A stretch of DNA of 64,000 nucleotides, from contig LJIA01000007.1 in NCBI GenBank assembly GCA_001295775.1, positions 130,001 through 194,000 on the forward strand, in the 5' to 3' direction. Made by a program: the position numbers and the translations under genes. This document shows positions 18,945-25,888 of the stretch, piece after piece. Source of the DNA: a beta proteobacterium AAP99 (GTDB lineage Bacteria; Pseudomonadota; Gammaproteobacteria; Burkholderiales; Burkholderiaceae_C). Positions within the stretch are counted from its first letter, which is position 1, and each line of letters opens with the position of its first letter. The notes beneath the pieces were generated by a model. The model ran no database searches, was not told the DNA's origin, and saw only the letters and a program-made list of their open reading frames with translations.

Positions 18945-18964
18945 TGTAGCTCATGGGCTACAAT
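18945..18964 (+). promoter_or_regulatory. Operator palindrome overlapping a -10 element, higBA-type operon
   Basis: A perfect dyad TGTAGC-TCATGG-GCTACA spans 18945-18962. Its right arm overlaps a good -10 hexamer TACAAT (18959-18964); no convincing -35 is seen. Binding of the antitoxin dimer here would block RNA polymerase, the usual autoregulation of such operons. The predicted transcription start falls at about 18971, the A of the toxin ATG, suggesting a leaderless or nearly leaderless mRNA. Site and -10 are seen; binding is inference. Confidence 0.65.
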
Positions 18965-18970
18965 TTACTG

Positions 18971-19267
18971 ATGCGTGTCGAGAAGACAGACGAGTACCGG
19001 GACTGGCTCGACAACTTGAAAGACGTCGCCGGCCGCGCACGGGTGCTGATGCGGGTCGATCGCCTGATCCATGGGAACCCTGGAGATCACCGCAATCTGA
19101 CCGATGGGGTGTCTGAGCTGAAGATCGACTTCGGTCCCGGCTACCGCGTCTACTACACCTTGCGTGGCGATCGGCTCTTGCTGTTGCTGGTCGGGGGTAG
19201 CAAGTCGACACAGGCCAAGGACATCGCCAAGGCGATTCGTTTGGCGCGAGACTTCGCACAGGAGTGA
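18971..19267 (+). CDS. HigB/RelE-type toxin (addiction module killer protein family)
   Basis: 98 residues from the ATG at 18971; an in-frame ATG at 18953 lies within the operator and is less likely. The family pattern is clear: EYRDWLDNLKD near the start, RARVLMRVDRL, NLTDGVSELKIDFGPGYRVYYT in the middle, and LLLLLVGGSKSTQAKDIAKAI near the end. Such toxins are RelE-fold ribosome-dependent mRNA nucleases. The toxin precedes the antitoxin, the higBA order. Start has no Shine-Dalgarno sequence, consistent with a leaderless message. Confidence 0.9.
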   Translation: MRVEKTDEYRDWLDNLKDVAGRARVLMRVDRLIHGNPGDHRNLTDGVSELKIDFGPGYRVYYTLRGDRLLLLLVGGSKSTQAKDIAKAIRLARDFAQE

Positions 19268-19271
19268 TCTG

Positions 19272-19604
19272 ATGCCTACAAGCCAGAAACCGAAGACGCC
19301 GAGGGCGCGAGCTGCAAAAGCAAGCACGTCGGCGTACGACGTGGCTGAACACCTGCGTACATCCGAGGACATGGCGGCGTACCTAGACGCATGGCTCGAA
19401 AATGCGCCTGACGATGTGTCCGGCATTGCTCGTGCGCTGGGCGACATCGCTCGCGCCAAAGGCATGTCGCAGGTGGCTGCCGATGCGGGTCTGAGCCGCG
19501 AGAGCCTCTACCGCGCACTGAGCGAAAACGGCAACCCGAGCTTTGCGACTGTGCTGAAGGTCGCGCGCGCGCTGGGTGTTCGGCTGCATGCCCAAGCCGC
19601 GTAG
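19272..19604 (+). CDS. HigA-type antitoxin with helix-turn-helix
   Basis: 110 residues from the ATG at 19272, four bases after the toxin stop, with GGAG at 19261-19264. A disordered basic N-terminus (to about 25) precedes the addiction-module antidote motif (YDVAEHLRTSEDMAAYLDAWLE) and a C-terminal helix-turn-helix (MSQVAADAGLSRESLYRAL, then FATVLKVARALGVRL). It should neutralise the toxin by direct binding and repress the operon through the dyad at 18945. Confidence 0.9.
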   Translation: MPTSQKPKTPRARAAKASTSAYDVAEHLRTSEDMAAYLDAWLENAPDDVSGIARALGDIARAKGMSQVAADAGLSRESLYRALSENGNPSFATVLKVARALGVRLHAQAA

Positions 19605-19615
19605 GTTCGAGCACA

Positions 19616-19678
19616 GCTTTCCGCTTGTCTGGCGCGGTTCTTCAGCCACTTTGCCCTGAAGAGCCGCATCCATGCTGG
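19616..19678 (+). repeat. Dispersed hairpin repeat, copy 2
   Basis: The copy starts 11 bp after the antitoxin stop and ends about 90 bp before argC. CCGCTTGTCTGGCGCGG leads into the hairpin with arms CTTCAG (19639-19644) and CTGAAG and closing bases GCGG/CCGC, then CATCCATGCTGG. Orientation is the same as the genes around it. Compared with copy 1, the outer stem is better paired. Confidence 0.88.
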
Positions 19679-19766
19679 ATCTGTGTTTCTGCATGCAAGC
19701 GTGCCGCCGTCATGAAGTGCTGAGGCCCTGCGCCGATAATCCGCGTTGAATCAAGGAGCTTCATTC

Positions 19767-20720
19767 ATGTTCAAGGTGTTTGTTGACGGCCAGGAAGGCA
19801 CGACGGGTTTGCAGATTCGCGAGCGGCTGGCCGCGCATGGCCAGGTGCAGGTGCTGGAGATCGAGGCGGATCGCCGCAAGGATCAGGCGCGCCGAGCGGA
19901 GCTGATCAACGAAGCGGATGTGGTGTTTCTCTGCTTGCCGGACGAGGCCTCGCGCGAGTCCGTCACGCTGGTGGCGCCCGGCAACACGCGCACCAAGTTC
20001 ATTGACGCGAGCACGGCGCACCGCACGGCGGCGGGCTGGGTCTACGGCCTGCCGGAGCTGAGCGCAGCGCAGCGCGCGGCCATTGCCGCGAGCAGCCGCG
20101 TGGCTGTGACGGGCTGCCATGCCGCAGGCTTTGTGCTGGCGGTGGCGCCGCTGGTGGCCGCCGGGCTGCTGCCCAAGGACTACCCGATCACCTGCCACTC
20201 GCTCACCGGCTATTCGGGCGGCGGCAAGAAGATGATCGCCGCCTACGAGGCCGCGGTGGAAAGCCACGCGCTCGATGCCGCGCGCATGTACGCCCTGGGC
20301 CTGACGCACAAGCACCTGCCGGAGATGCAGACCTACACGGGCCTTTCGCACAAGCCAGTGTTCGTGCCCATCGTCGACAACTTCTACAAGGGCATGGCGG
20401 TGAGCATTCCGCTGCATCTGCACGCCATGGCGCCCGGCACCACGCGTGCGACCATCCATGCCGCGCTTGAGAAACACTACGCCGGCCAGCGCTTCGTGCG
20501 CGTCACGCCGCTGGATGCCGAGAGCAATCTGGAGGATGGCCAGTTCAATGCCCTGGCCACCAACGACACCAACCGCAACGACCTCTTTGTGTTCGGCAAC
20601 GACGAGCGCGTGCTCGTGGTCAGCCGTCTGGACAACCTGGGCAAGGGTGCGAGCGGCGCGGCGGTGCAGTGCATGAACCTCATGCTCGGCTTTGACGAAG
20701 GCGCCGGGCTGGCGGGCTGA
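19767..20720 (+). CDS. argC: N-acetyl-gamma-glutamyl-phosphate reductase, type 2
   Basis: 317 residues from the ATG at 19767 (AAGGAG upstream). The NADP-binding loop DGQEGTTG is at 7-14 and the catalytic cysteine C117 lies in VAVTGCHAAGF. The short type-2 form lacks the insertion of the longer E. coli enzyme. It reduces N-acetylglutamyl phosphate to the semialdehyde in arginine biosynthesis. The other arginine gene in the window, argE, lies about 14 kb away, so arginine genes are scattered. The next gene begins at most 16 bp after this stop. Confidence 0.94.
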   Translation: MFKVFVDGQEGTTGLQIRERLAAHGQVQVLEIEADRRKDQARRAELINEADVVFLCLPDEASRESVTLVAPGNTRTKFIDASTAHRTAAGWVYGLPELSAAQRAAIAASSRVAVTGCHAAGFVLAVAPLVAAGLLPKDYPITCHSLTGYSGGGKKMIAAYEAAVESHALDAARMYALGLTHKHLPEMQTYTGLSHKPVFVPIVDNFYKGMAVSIPLHLHAMAPGTTRATIHAALEKHYAGQRFVRVTPLDAESNLEDGQFNALATNDTNRNDLFVFGNDERVLVVSRLDNLGKGASGAAVQCMNLMLGFDEGAGLAG

Positions 20721-20736
20721 GGTGCAGCGCGCCTGG

Positions 20737-21675
20737 ATGCGGGTTGCGCGCGGTGCGGCCGCCGCGGCCTTCTGCCTGCTGGCCGCGCATGGTGCGCTGG
20801 CGCAGGAATTTCGATTCCACGTGATGGGCGATCTGCCCTACGGCAATGACGCGCAGTTCCTGAAGCTGATCGACGCGATCAACGCTCGCGGCGGCGCGTT
20901 CAGCATCCACCTGGGCGACATCAAGACTGGCACCACACCCTGCGACGACGAGACCTTTCTGCGCGTGCGCGGCTACTTCGACCGATTCACCCAGCCGCTG
21001 TTCTACACGCCGGGCGACAACGAATGGACCGACTGCTACCGCGCCAGCGCCGGGGTCTATGTGCCGACCGAGCGTCTGGCCAAGCTGCGTGAGCTGTTCT
21101 TTGCCGGTGGCGTGACGCGCGGCGCGCCGCGCCGGGCGGACAGCCAGGGCGCGCGGGCCGCGGCGGGGTCAGCGCGCGCCCAGTTCGTGGAGAACCAGCG
21201 CTGGACCGAGCAGGGCGTGCTCTTCATGAGCCTGCACGTGGTCGGCAGCGAAAACGGCGTGGCAAATGCCGCCGAGTACGCCGAGCGCAATGCCGCCAAT
21301 CTGGGCTGGCTGGCCGAAGGCTTTGCCGCAGCGCGCGCCGGCAACGCGCCGGCCGTGGTGATCGCCATGCAGGCCTATTTCAATTTCCAGCGCGGTGCGC
21401 GCGGCATGCAGGACACCATCGACGCGATCGCCCGCGAAGCCGCCGCCTACCGCAAGCCCGTGCTGGTGCTGCAGGGCGACGGCCACCGCCTGCTGATCGA
21501 CCGGCCCTGGCTGGACCGCCATCCCGCCAAGCTGGCCAATATCACCCGCGTGATGGTGCCTGGTGACCAGCAGGTGGCTGCGGTGGAGGTGACGGTGGAC
21601 ACCACCCAGGCGGCCACGCCGTTCGCGTTTCGGGTGGTTTCCGCGCTAAATCTGGCCGAAAATGATCGGAAGTAG
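20737..21675 (+). CDS. Secreted calcineurin-like phosphoesterase
   Basis: 312 residues from the ATG at 20737; a GTG at 20722 is an alternative start and both leave a signal peptide ending near ALA-QEF. The metallophosphoesterase motifs are in order: a degenerate DLPYGND in place of D-x-H, HLGDIKTG, TPGDNEWTD (GDNE in place of GNHE), and GDGH near the C-terminus. The protein should act in the periplasm on an unknown phosphate ester. The start lies so close to argC that the two are probably co-transcribed, though no shared function is evident. Confidence 0.82.
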   Translation: MRVARGAAAAAFCLLAAHGALAQEFRFHVMGDLPYGNDAQFLKLIDAINARGGAFSIHLGDIKTGTTPCDDETFLRVRGYFDRFTQPLFYTPGDNEWTDCYRASAGVYVPTERLAKLRELFFAGGVTRGAPRRADSQGARAAAGSARAQFVENQRWTEQGVLFMSLHVVGSENGVANAAEYAERNAANLGWLAEGFAAARAGNAPAVVIAMQAYFNFQRGARGMQDTIDAIAREAAAYRKPVLVLQGDGHRLLIDRPWLDRHPAKLANITRVMVPGDQQVAAVEVTVDTTQAATPFAFRVVSALNLAENDRK

Positions 21676-21683
21676 TGACTTTT

Positions 21684-21735
21684 CGCCATTCAATCGGCTG
21701 AAGAGTGGCTTCTGGCAAGCGGAAAGCGCCATGCT
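21684..21735 (-). repeat. Dispersed hairpin repeat, degenerate copy 3
   Basis: Read on the minus strand, this copy keeps the lead GCTTTCCGCTTG and the left hairpin arm CTCTTCAGCC, but the TCTGGCGCGG part has become CCAGAAGCCA and the right arm is lost after GATTGAATGG. It sits between the two phosphoesterase genes. It is a decayed or truncated copy and identification rests on about 25 matching bases. Confidence 0.5.
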
Positions 21736-21780
21736 GATCTTCTCCGATGTTTCTGTCCGAAATTGAATTTGTTGCATCCG

Positions 21781-22527
21781 ATGCGCCTGGCCATCCTCTC
21801 CGACATTCACGGCAACCTGCCGGCGCTTGAGGCGGTGCTCGCACACCTGGAGCGCGCAGGCGATGCGGACCTGATCCTCAATCTCGGCGACATCCTCTCC
21901 GGCCCGCTCTGGCCGCGCGAGACCGCCGCCTTCCTGATGGCGCAGGGCTGGCCGACGATTGCCGGCAACCACGAGCGCCAGCTGCTGGCCTGCGCCCAAG
22001 CGCCCGGGGGTGATAGCGACCAGTTTGCGTACGAGCAGACGACGCCCGAGCAGCGCGCCTGGCTCGCGGCCTTGCCGCAGCAACTGCAGCCGCACCCGCA
22101 CGTGCGCATGGTCCACGGCAGCCCGCGCAGTGACTGCGAATACTGGCTCGAGACCGTCGTGCCCGGGCAGGGCGCACGCGCCGCCACCGCAGCGGAGGTG
22201 CACGAGCGCGCTGGCCCGGTGAGCGAGCGCGTGGCGCTCTGTGGCCACACCCACATGCCGCGCAGCGCGACCTTGCCCGGAGGCACCCTGGTGGTGAACC
22301 CCGGCAGCGTCGGCCTGCCCGCGTATGACGATGAGGCCGGCGGCTACCACGTCATCGAGACCGGCGCCCCCCACGCGCGCTACGCCACCATCGAGCTTCG
22401 TGCAGGCGGGATCGACGTCAACTTCCATGCGGTGGCCTATGACTGGGCCGCGTCCAGCGCACGCGCTGAACAGAACGGTGCATTGGACTGGGCTCGCTGG
22501 CTGGCCAGTGGTCGTGCTTCGGGATGA
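21781..22527 (+). CDS. YfcE/MJ0936-type metallophosphoesterase
   Basis: 248 residues from the ATG at 21781. A complete set of calcineurin-type motifs: SDIHGN (8-13), LGDILSGP, AGNHERQL, VHGSPRS and CGHTHMPR, ending with VNPGSVGLPAY. The family includes phosphodiesterases such as YfcE; the natural substrate is unknown. It is cytosolic, unlike the secreted phosphoesterase upstream, and the two share no close similarity beyond the fold. Confidence 0.88.
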   Translation: MRLAILSDIHGNLPALEAVLAHLERAGDADLILNLGDILSGPLWPRETAAFLMAQGWPTIAGNHERQLLACAQAPGGDSDQFAYEQTTPEQRAWLAALPQQLQPHPHVRMVHGSPRSDCEYWLETVVPGQGARAATAAEVHERAGPVSERVALCGHTHMPRSATLPGGTLVVNPGSVGLPAYDDEAGGYHVIETGAPHARYATIELRAGGIDVNFHAVAYDWAASSARAEQNGALDWARWLASGRASG

Positions 22528-22625
22528 GCTGAACTGAAACCGATTTCGATGCCTCGATGTCATCACTGACATCAGGGACATCGCGTGCTTCAGCGTAAGT
22601 TCCGGCCCGAACACGATCCGCTTTC

Positions 22626-23648
22626 ATGATTGACCGACCCCAAGACACGCCCGTAACAGGCCCCGAGCGAGCACCCTCCGCGCCCAGTGCAGTGCATGCC
22701 GATGCGCCGAACGTTTCGCGACGCGACTTCTTCCACGGTCTCGTCGGTGTCGCAGGTCTTGGCGCGAGCCTCGCGCTGCCGCAAAGCCTTCGCGCGCGGA
22801 CCACGCTGTCCGATTCGGAGCCCGGCGCCCGCCCGTTGGTGCGCATGCCCGGCGAGCCGCAGGTCGGCCAGCGCCCGGCCTCCTATGTGGAAGATCTGCT
22901 GGAGCTGCTGCTGGACCGTGCGAGCTACACCCACCGCACCAGCTTCGTGCCTGGCATGACCGTGCCGCGGACCTTGCAGGAGATGCGCAAGGGGCGGGTC
23001 GATGTCTGCGCGCTCACGAGCAATACCGAGAGCGTTGAGGGCGTCACGCCCCTGCGCTATCCGCTGTTTCGTGGCCTGCTCGGCGTGCGCGTGCTGCTGG
23101 CCCGGCGCCAGCAGGCTGCCGAGATCGCAAGGACGCCTGATCTGGACGCGTTGAAGCGTCGGTACCGCTATGGCAGCGGTGCGGACTGGGTGGACCGCAA
23201 TGCGCTGGAGGCGCTGGGTTTTCGCGTCGTCACCAGCCCGTCCTACCCGGGCTTGTTCCAGATGCTGCGCAACGGCCGCTTCGACATCTTCAGCCGCGGC
23301 GTGACCGAGGCCTACAAGGAGCTGGATGATCCGCATCTGGGCGAAGACCTGACCGTGGTGCCGGACATCGCGCTTGCGTATCCGCTGGACAGCTATTTCT
23401 TCGTCAGCGACTCGAATCCGGCGCTGTTTCGTGCCCTGCACGACGGCATGCGGCGCGCGCGGCAGGACGGCAGCCTGAACCGCCTGCTGTACGGGCACTT
23501 CGGCAACAGCCTGCATCGCGCGCAGCTGCCGGCGCGCCGCTGGTGGCGGGTGGATGGCTACCCGGTGCTACCGGGCACGCCGCTGGATCTGTTTGATCTG
23601 TCGAATCCGGAAGCCGCCGAACGGCTCGGCGCGGGCCGCAAGGCCTGA
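22626..23648 (+). CDS. Tat-exported solute-binding-like protein, paralogue 1
   Basis: 340 residues. A twin-arginine motif SRRDFF lies at about 31-36, ahead of a hydrophobic stretch, so export through Tat is likely. The mature part has the look of a type 2 periplasmic binding protein (SBP_bac_3 class). Blocks shared with the next two products include LLGVRVLLA, RYGSGADWVDR, GLFQMLRNGRFDIFSRGVTE, YPLDSYFFVSD and RARQDGSLNRLL. No transporter genes are near. The hybrid kinase downstream of the triplet is the likely partner, by position. Confidence 0.85.
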   Translation: MIDRPQDTPVTGPERAPSAPSAVHADAPNVSRRDFFHGLVGVAGLGASLALPQSLRARTTLSDSEPGARPLVRMPGEPQVGQRPASYVEDLLELLLDRASYTHRTSFVPGMTVPRTLQEMRKGRVDVCALTSNTESVEGVTPLRYPLFRGLLGVRVLLARRQQAAEIARTPDLDALKRRYRYGSGADWVDRNALEALGFRVVTSPSYPGLFQMLRNGRFDIFSRGVTEAYKELDDPHLGEDLTVVPDIALAYPLDSYFFVSDSNPALFRALHDGMRRARQDGSLNRLLYGHFGNSLHRAQLPARRWWRVDGYPVLPGTPLDLFDLSNPEAAERLGAGRKA

Positions 23649-23686
23649 GGCGCGGCCGGGCCGCCCGGCAGCGGCCCGGCGTTAGC

Positions 23687-24754
23687 ATGGGCAGCATGAG
23701 TGGGTGCAGTCGAAGCGGGCGAGGCAATTCAACGGGCGGGCCGTGTTCGCCAGCCATCGCCATGTGTGCGGACACCGCCCGGCGGGAGGCTCTGCGGCTC
23801 GCCGTCTCCTCTGCGATTGCTGCTGCGTTGGGCGGGGCCGCCAGTGCACCCTTGAGGGCCGCTGCCGCGCCAGTGCCGGATGCGCCGTCGTCCAAAGCGC
23901 CGATCGTCGTGCGCATGAACGGAGGAGCAGATGCCAACGATCAGCGCACCACCTACCCGCAGCGCCTGCTGCAGTTGGCCATGGAGCGCAGCGGCGAACC
24001 CTTCCGCATCGTGACCGTGGCAAGCATGACGGTGCCACGGCGGATCATCGAGATGCAGGACGGTCATCTCGATCTTTGCGTACTGGCCAGCACCATGCCG
24101 CCGCAACGCGGCATCCGGCCGATTCGCATTCCCCTGCAGAGAGGCTTGCTGGGCGTGCGCCTGCTGCTGGCCACGCCCGAAGTGGCCGAGGGCGTGGCAC
24201 GGGTGAGCGATCTGAACGAGTTGAAACGGCGCTACCGCTACGGCAGCGGGGTCGACTGGGCAGATCGTGCCGATCTCGAGCGGCTCGGCTTTCAGGTCGT
24301 GGCGGGTGCGAGCTACTCGGGCCTCTTCGACATGCTGCGCAATGGCCGCTTTGACATCTTCAGCCGCGGCGTGACCGAGGTCTATCGTGAACTGGATCAC
24401 CCGCAGCTGGGGCGCGGTCTGACGGTGGTGCCGAATCTGGTCCTGCACTACCCGCTGGACACGTACTTCCATGTCAGCGAGCGCTCGCCGCGGCTTTACG
24501 CAGCGCTGGAGCGCGGCATGCGCCGGGCGCGGCAGGACGGCAGCATGAACGCGCTGCTGGCCTCGACCTACGGCCCCGCCGTCCAGCGCGCGAATCTGGC
24601 CGCCAGGCGCTGGCTGCGGGTGCAGGGTTACCCCGTGGTGGCTGGCACGCCCCTGGAGCTGTTCGATCTTGCCAGTCCGGCGGCAGCCGAGCGGCTGCTG
24701 GCTCCCTCGGCGCGCGAGACCGGAGCCGCGCTGTCGCACGCCCGCAGCGTCTGA
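23687..24754 (+). CDS. Exported solute-binding-like protein, paralogue 2
   Basis: Up to 355 residues; the start is uncertain. An ATG at 23762 would place an RR-containing signal (ARREALRLAV) close to the N-terminus, possibly a Tat signal, and may be the true start. Blocks shared with paralogue 1 are RRYRYGSGVDWADR, GLFDMLRNGRFDIFSRGVTEVYRELDHPQLG and YPLDTYFHVSER. A 28-bp stretch inside the DIFSRGVTE region (24353-24380) is identical to 23283-23310 of paralogue 1, showing fairly recent duplication or conversion. Confidence 0.84.
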   Translation: MGSMSGCSRSGRGNSTGGPCSPAIAMCADTARREALRLAVSSAIAAALGGAASAPLRAAAAPVPDAPSSKAPIVVRMNGGADANDQRTTYPQRLLQLAMERSGEPFRIVTVASMTVPRRIIEMQDGHLDLCVLASTMPPQRGIRPIRIPLQRGLLGVRLLLATPEVAEGVARVSDLNELKRRYRYGSGVDWADRADLERLGFQVVAGASYSGLFDMLRNGRFDIFSRGVTEVYRELDHPQLGRGLTVVPNLVLHYPLDTYFHVSERSPRLYAALERGMRRARQDGSMNALLASTYGPAVQRANLAARRWLRVQGYPVVAGTPLELFDLASPAAAERLLAPSARETGAALSHARSV

Positions 24755-24850
24755 TGCACCGCCGCTTGCGTCGACGGCCTGCTTTGGCACACAGTACGGA
24801 TTCGCCGGATTCGATTCCGGCTTGTCCATGAGCCTCTTCGCCACCTCCAT

Positions 24851-25861
24851 ATGCGCTACGCGACGTCGGTAACCCTCCGTCAGGCGCTCGCAACATCGGC
24901 GCAATCGAATGATCCGCGCCCGTCTGCCGGCCTGCGGTTTGCCTTAGGTCGTGCAAGTCGCCGTGCAAGCCGCAGTGCAAGTCGAGTCGTGCTGACCGTC
25001 CTGCTTGCGATCAGCAGCGTGGCTGCGTGGGCGGGCGCTGCGGCGGGTACGGACGCGCCGGTGCGCTTTGGCGGCCACCTCGACGTGAATGACGAGCGCT
25101 ATCGCTACTCCGCGGAGCTGCTGGCACTTGCGCTGCAGAAGGGCGGCCTGCCGCTTGCGATCAACGACATCCAGGGCATGACTCAGCCGCGTATGGTCGA
25201 GGAACTGCGCCAGGGTCGCCTCGACGTGGCCACACTGCCGCTGACCTTCGAGCCGCCCGGCGGTGTGCGGGCCGTGCGCTTTCCGATCAGGCGCGGTCTG
25301 TTGGGGGTGCGTCTGCTGCTGGCCCCCCCAGGCGTGGCGCCCAAGCTGGCGCAGGTGAAGTCGATCGAGGAGCTCAAGCACTTCAAGCTGGGCTACGGCG
25401 CAGACTGGCTGGACCGCCCGCAATTCGAGCGCCTGGGCTTCAAGATCGTGCCCGGTGTGAGCTACACGGGCCTGTTCGACATGATGCGCGCTGGGCGCTT
25501 TGACTACATGAGCCGCGGCGTGAACGAGATCTTCGGCGAGCTCGATCACCCTGAGCTGGGGCCGCACCTTGTGGTGGTGCCGCGCGTGGCGCTGTTCTAT
25601 CCGCTCGACGATTATTTTTTCGTCGGCAGCGCCAGGCCCGAGCTGGCAGGGATCATCCAGCGTGGCCTGGAAAAGGCCCGGGCCGATGGCAGTCTCGCCC
25701 GACTGTTCGACACCTACTTCGGCGCCGCGCTGGAGCGCGCCAAGATGAACGAGCGCGTCATCCTGCATGTGACGGGCTACAAGGTGCCAGCCGGTACGCC
25801 GATCGAGTTCTTTGATGTCCTGCAGACAAACACCTCGCGTGGCGAATTCAAGCGCCGTTGA
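24851..25861 (+). CDS. Exported solute-binding-like protein, paralogue 3
   Basis: 336 residues. A long basic N-terminus precedes a hydrophobic segment (about 46-62) ending near AWA-GA, a Sec-type signal; a later start is possible. The mature part matches the family blocks: RRGLLGVRLLLAPP, LGYGADWLDR, GLFDMMRAGRFDYMSRGVNE, GELDHPELG, YPLDDYFFVG and KARADGSLARLF. It is the most diverged of the three (DYMSRGVNE instead of DIFSRGVTE). It ends 27 bp before the kinase gene. Confidence 0.85.
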   Translation: MRYATSVTLRQALATSAQSNDPRPSAGLRFALGRASRRASRSASRVVLTVLLAISSVAAWAGAAAGTDAPVRFGGHLDVNDERYRYSAELLALALQKGGLPLAINDIQGMTQPRMVEELRQGRLDVATLPLTFEPPGGVRAVRFPIRRGLLGVRLLLAPPGVAPKLAQVKSIEELKHFKLGYGADWLDRPQFERLGFKIVPGVSYTGLFDMMRAGRFDYMSRGVNEIFGELDHPELGPHLVVVPRVALFYPLDDYFFVGSARPELAGIIQRGLEKARADGSLARLFDTYFGAALERAKMNERVILHVTGYKVPAGTPIEFFDVLQTNTSRGEFKRR

Positions 25862-25888
25862 GCATCGGACATCCGGTGCAATTCGTAC

